Shown here in pieces: positions 23,389 through 23,444 of a stretch of 23,444 nucleotides of DNA. Position 1 is the stretch's first letter. Every line of letters starts with the position of its first letter. The stretch is taken from the NCBI GenBank assembly GCA_000433355.1, contig FR893165.1, forward strand, positions 1 through 23,444, written 5' to 3'. This DNA comes from Alistipes sp. CAG:435 (GTDB lineage: Bacteria > Bacteroidota > Bacteroidia > Bacteroidales > UBA932). Below the pieces are notes generated by a model that was not told the origin of the DNA, ran no database searches, and saw only the letters and a list, made by a program, of their open reading frames with translations. The position numbers and the translations under genes were made by a program.

Positions 23389-23444
23389 CAGCACCTGCCG
23401 AAGCATCTGTGCAGCAACTGCCTAAGCACCTGAGCAGCACCTGC
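23389..23444. repeat. 23-nt tandem repeat running off the right edge
   Basis: Unit 1 (23389-23411) and unit 2 (23412-23434) both start CAGCA, share CTGCC, AAGCA and CTG blocks, and match at 19 of 23 positions. A third unit starts at 23435 and is cut by the window end after 10 nt. Unit 1 shares ACCTGCCGAAGCATC with the degenerate REP-like copy near 4557-4571. Confidence 0.7.

Noticed and set aside
23389..23444. A CRISPR array at the right edge
   Set aside because: The 23-nt units follow each other without unique spacers, and no cas gene is nearby, so this is a plain tandem repeat.

Overview
The window looks like chromosomal DNA from a member of the Bacteroidales (Bacteroidetes) with fairly high GC. 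Four things support this. Several genes are preceded by the Bacteroidetes -7 promoter element TAnnTTTG. The 4-alpha-glucanotransferase has the Bacteroidales-type fused starch-binding N-terminus. A RicT/PSP1 protein sits beside a GldH-like lipoprotein. A PG0541-type small protein sits in an RND efflux operon. The genus cannot be fixed from this sequence alone. No rRNA, tRNA, CRISPR array or complete transposon was seen.

Layout. Positions 1-568 hold a 3'-truncated AAA-type ATPase whose reading frame breaks near the left edge, possibly at the end of an insertion element. A perfect 17-bp-arm palindrome lies over its promoter. Next come malQ (670-3111, minus) and a divergent U32-family gene (3262-4530, plus). 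The U32 gene converges on trmB across a REP-like hairpin cluster. From 10888 leftward to 4623 runs a tightly packed eight-gene minus-strand operon: trxA, an outer-membrane beta-barrel gene, a LOG-family gene, a polyprenyl synthase gene, holB, ricT, a gldH-like gene and trmB. From 17706 to 11024 is a complete tripartite RND efflux operon (TetR regulator, TolC-like, membrane-fusion lipoprotein, AcrB-like pump), ending in a PII-like PG0541 protein. After this, read right to left, are pgk, lgt and a Cof-type HAD phosphatase, with a duplicated GC-rich repeat between lgt and the phosphatase gene. At the right are a plus-strand SAM methyltransferase of the RlmI type, a small exported protein and a small two-helix membrane protein. 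The window ends with a strong hairpin and a 23-nt tandem repeat that runs off the edge.

How the genes fit together. Most of the window is housekeeping: glycogen or maltodextrin use (malQ), glycolysis (pgk), lipoprotein maturation (lgt), tRNA and rRNA modification (trmB, the U32 gene, the methyltransferase), replication clamp loading (holB), quinone side-chain synthesis and thiol redox. The efflux operon is self-contained and carries its own repressor-like gene. The least ordinary signals are not genes. They are a family of REP-like palindromes, one of which is translated inside malQ; other repeats; and a strong excess of the hexamer GAATAT/ATATTC on both strands and in several reading frames.
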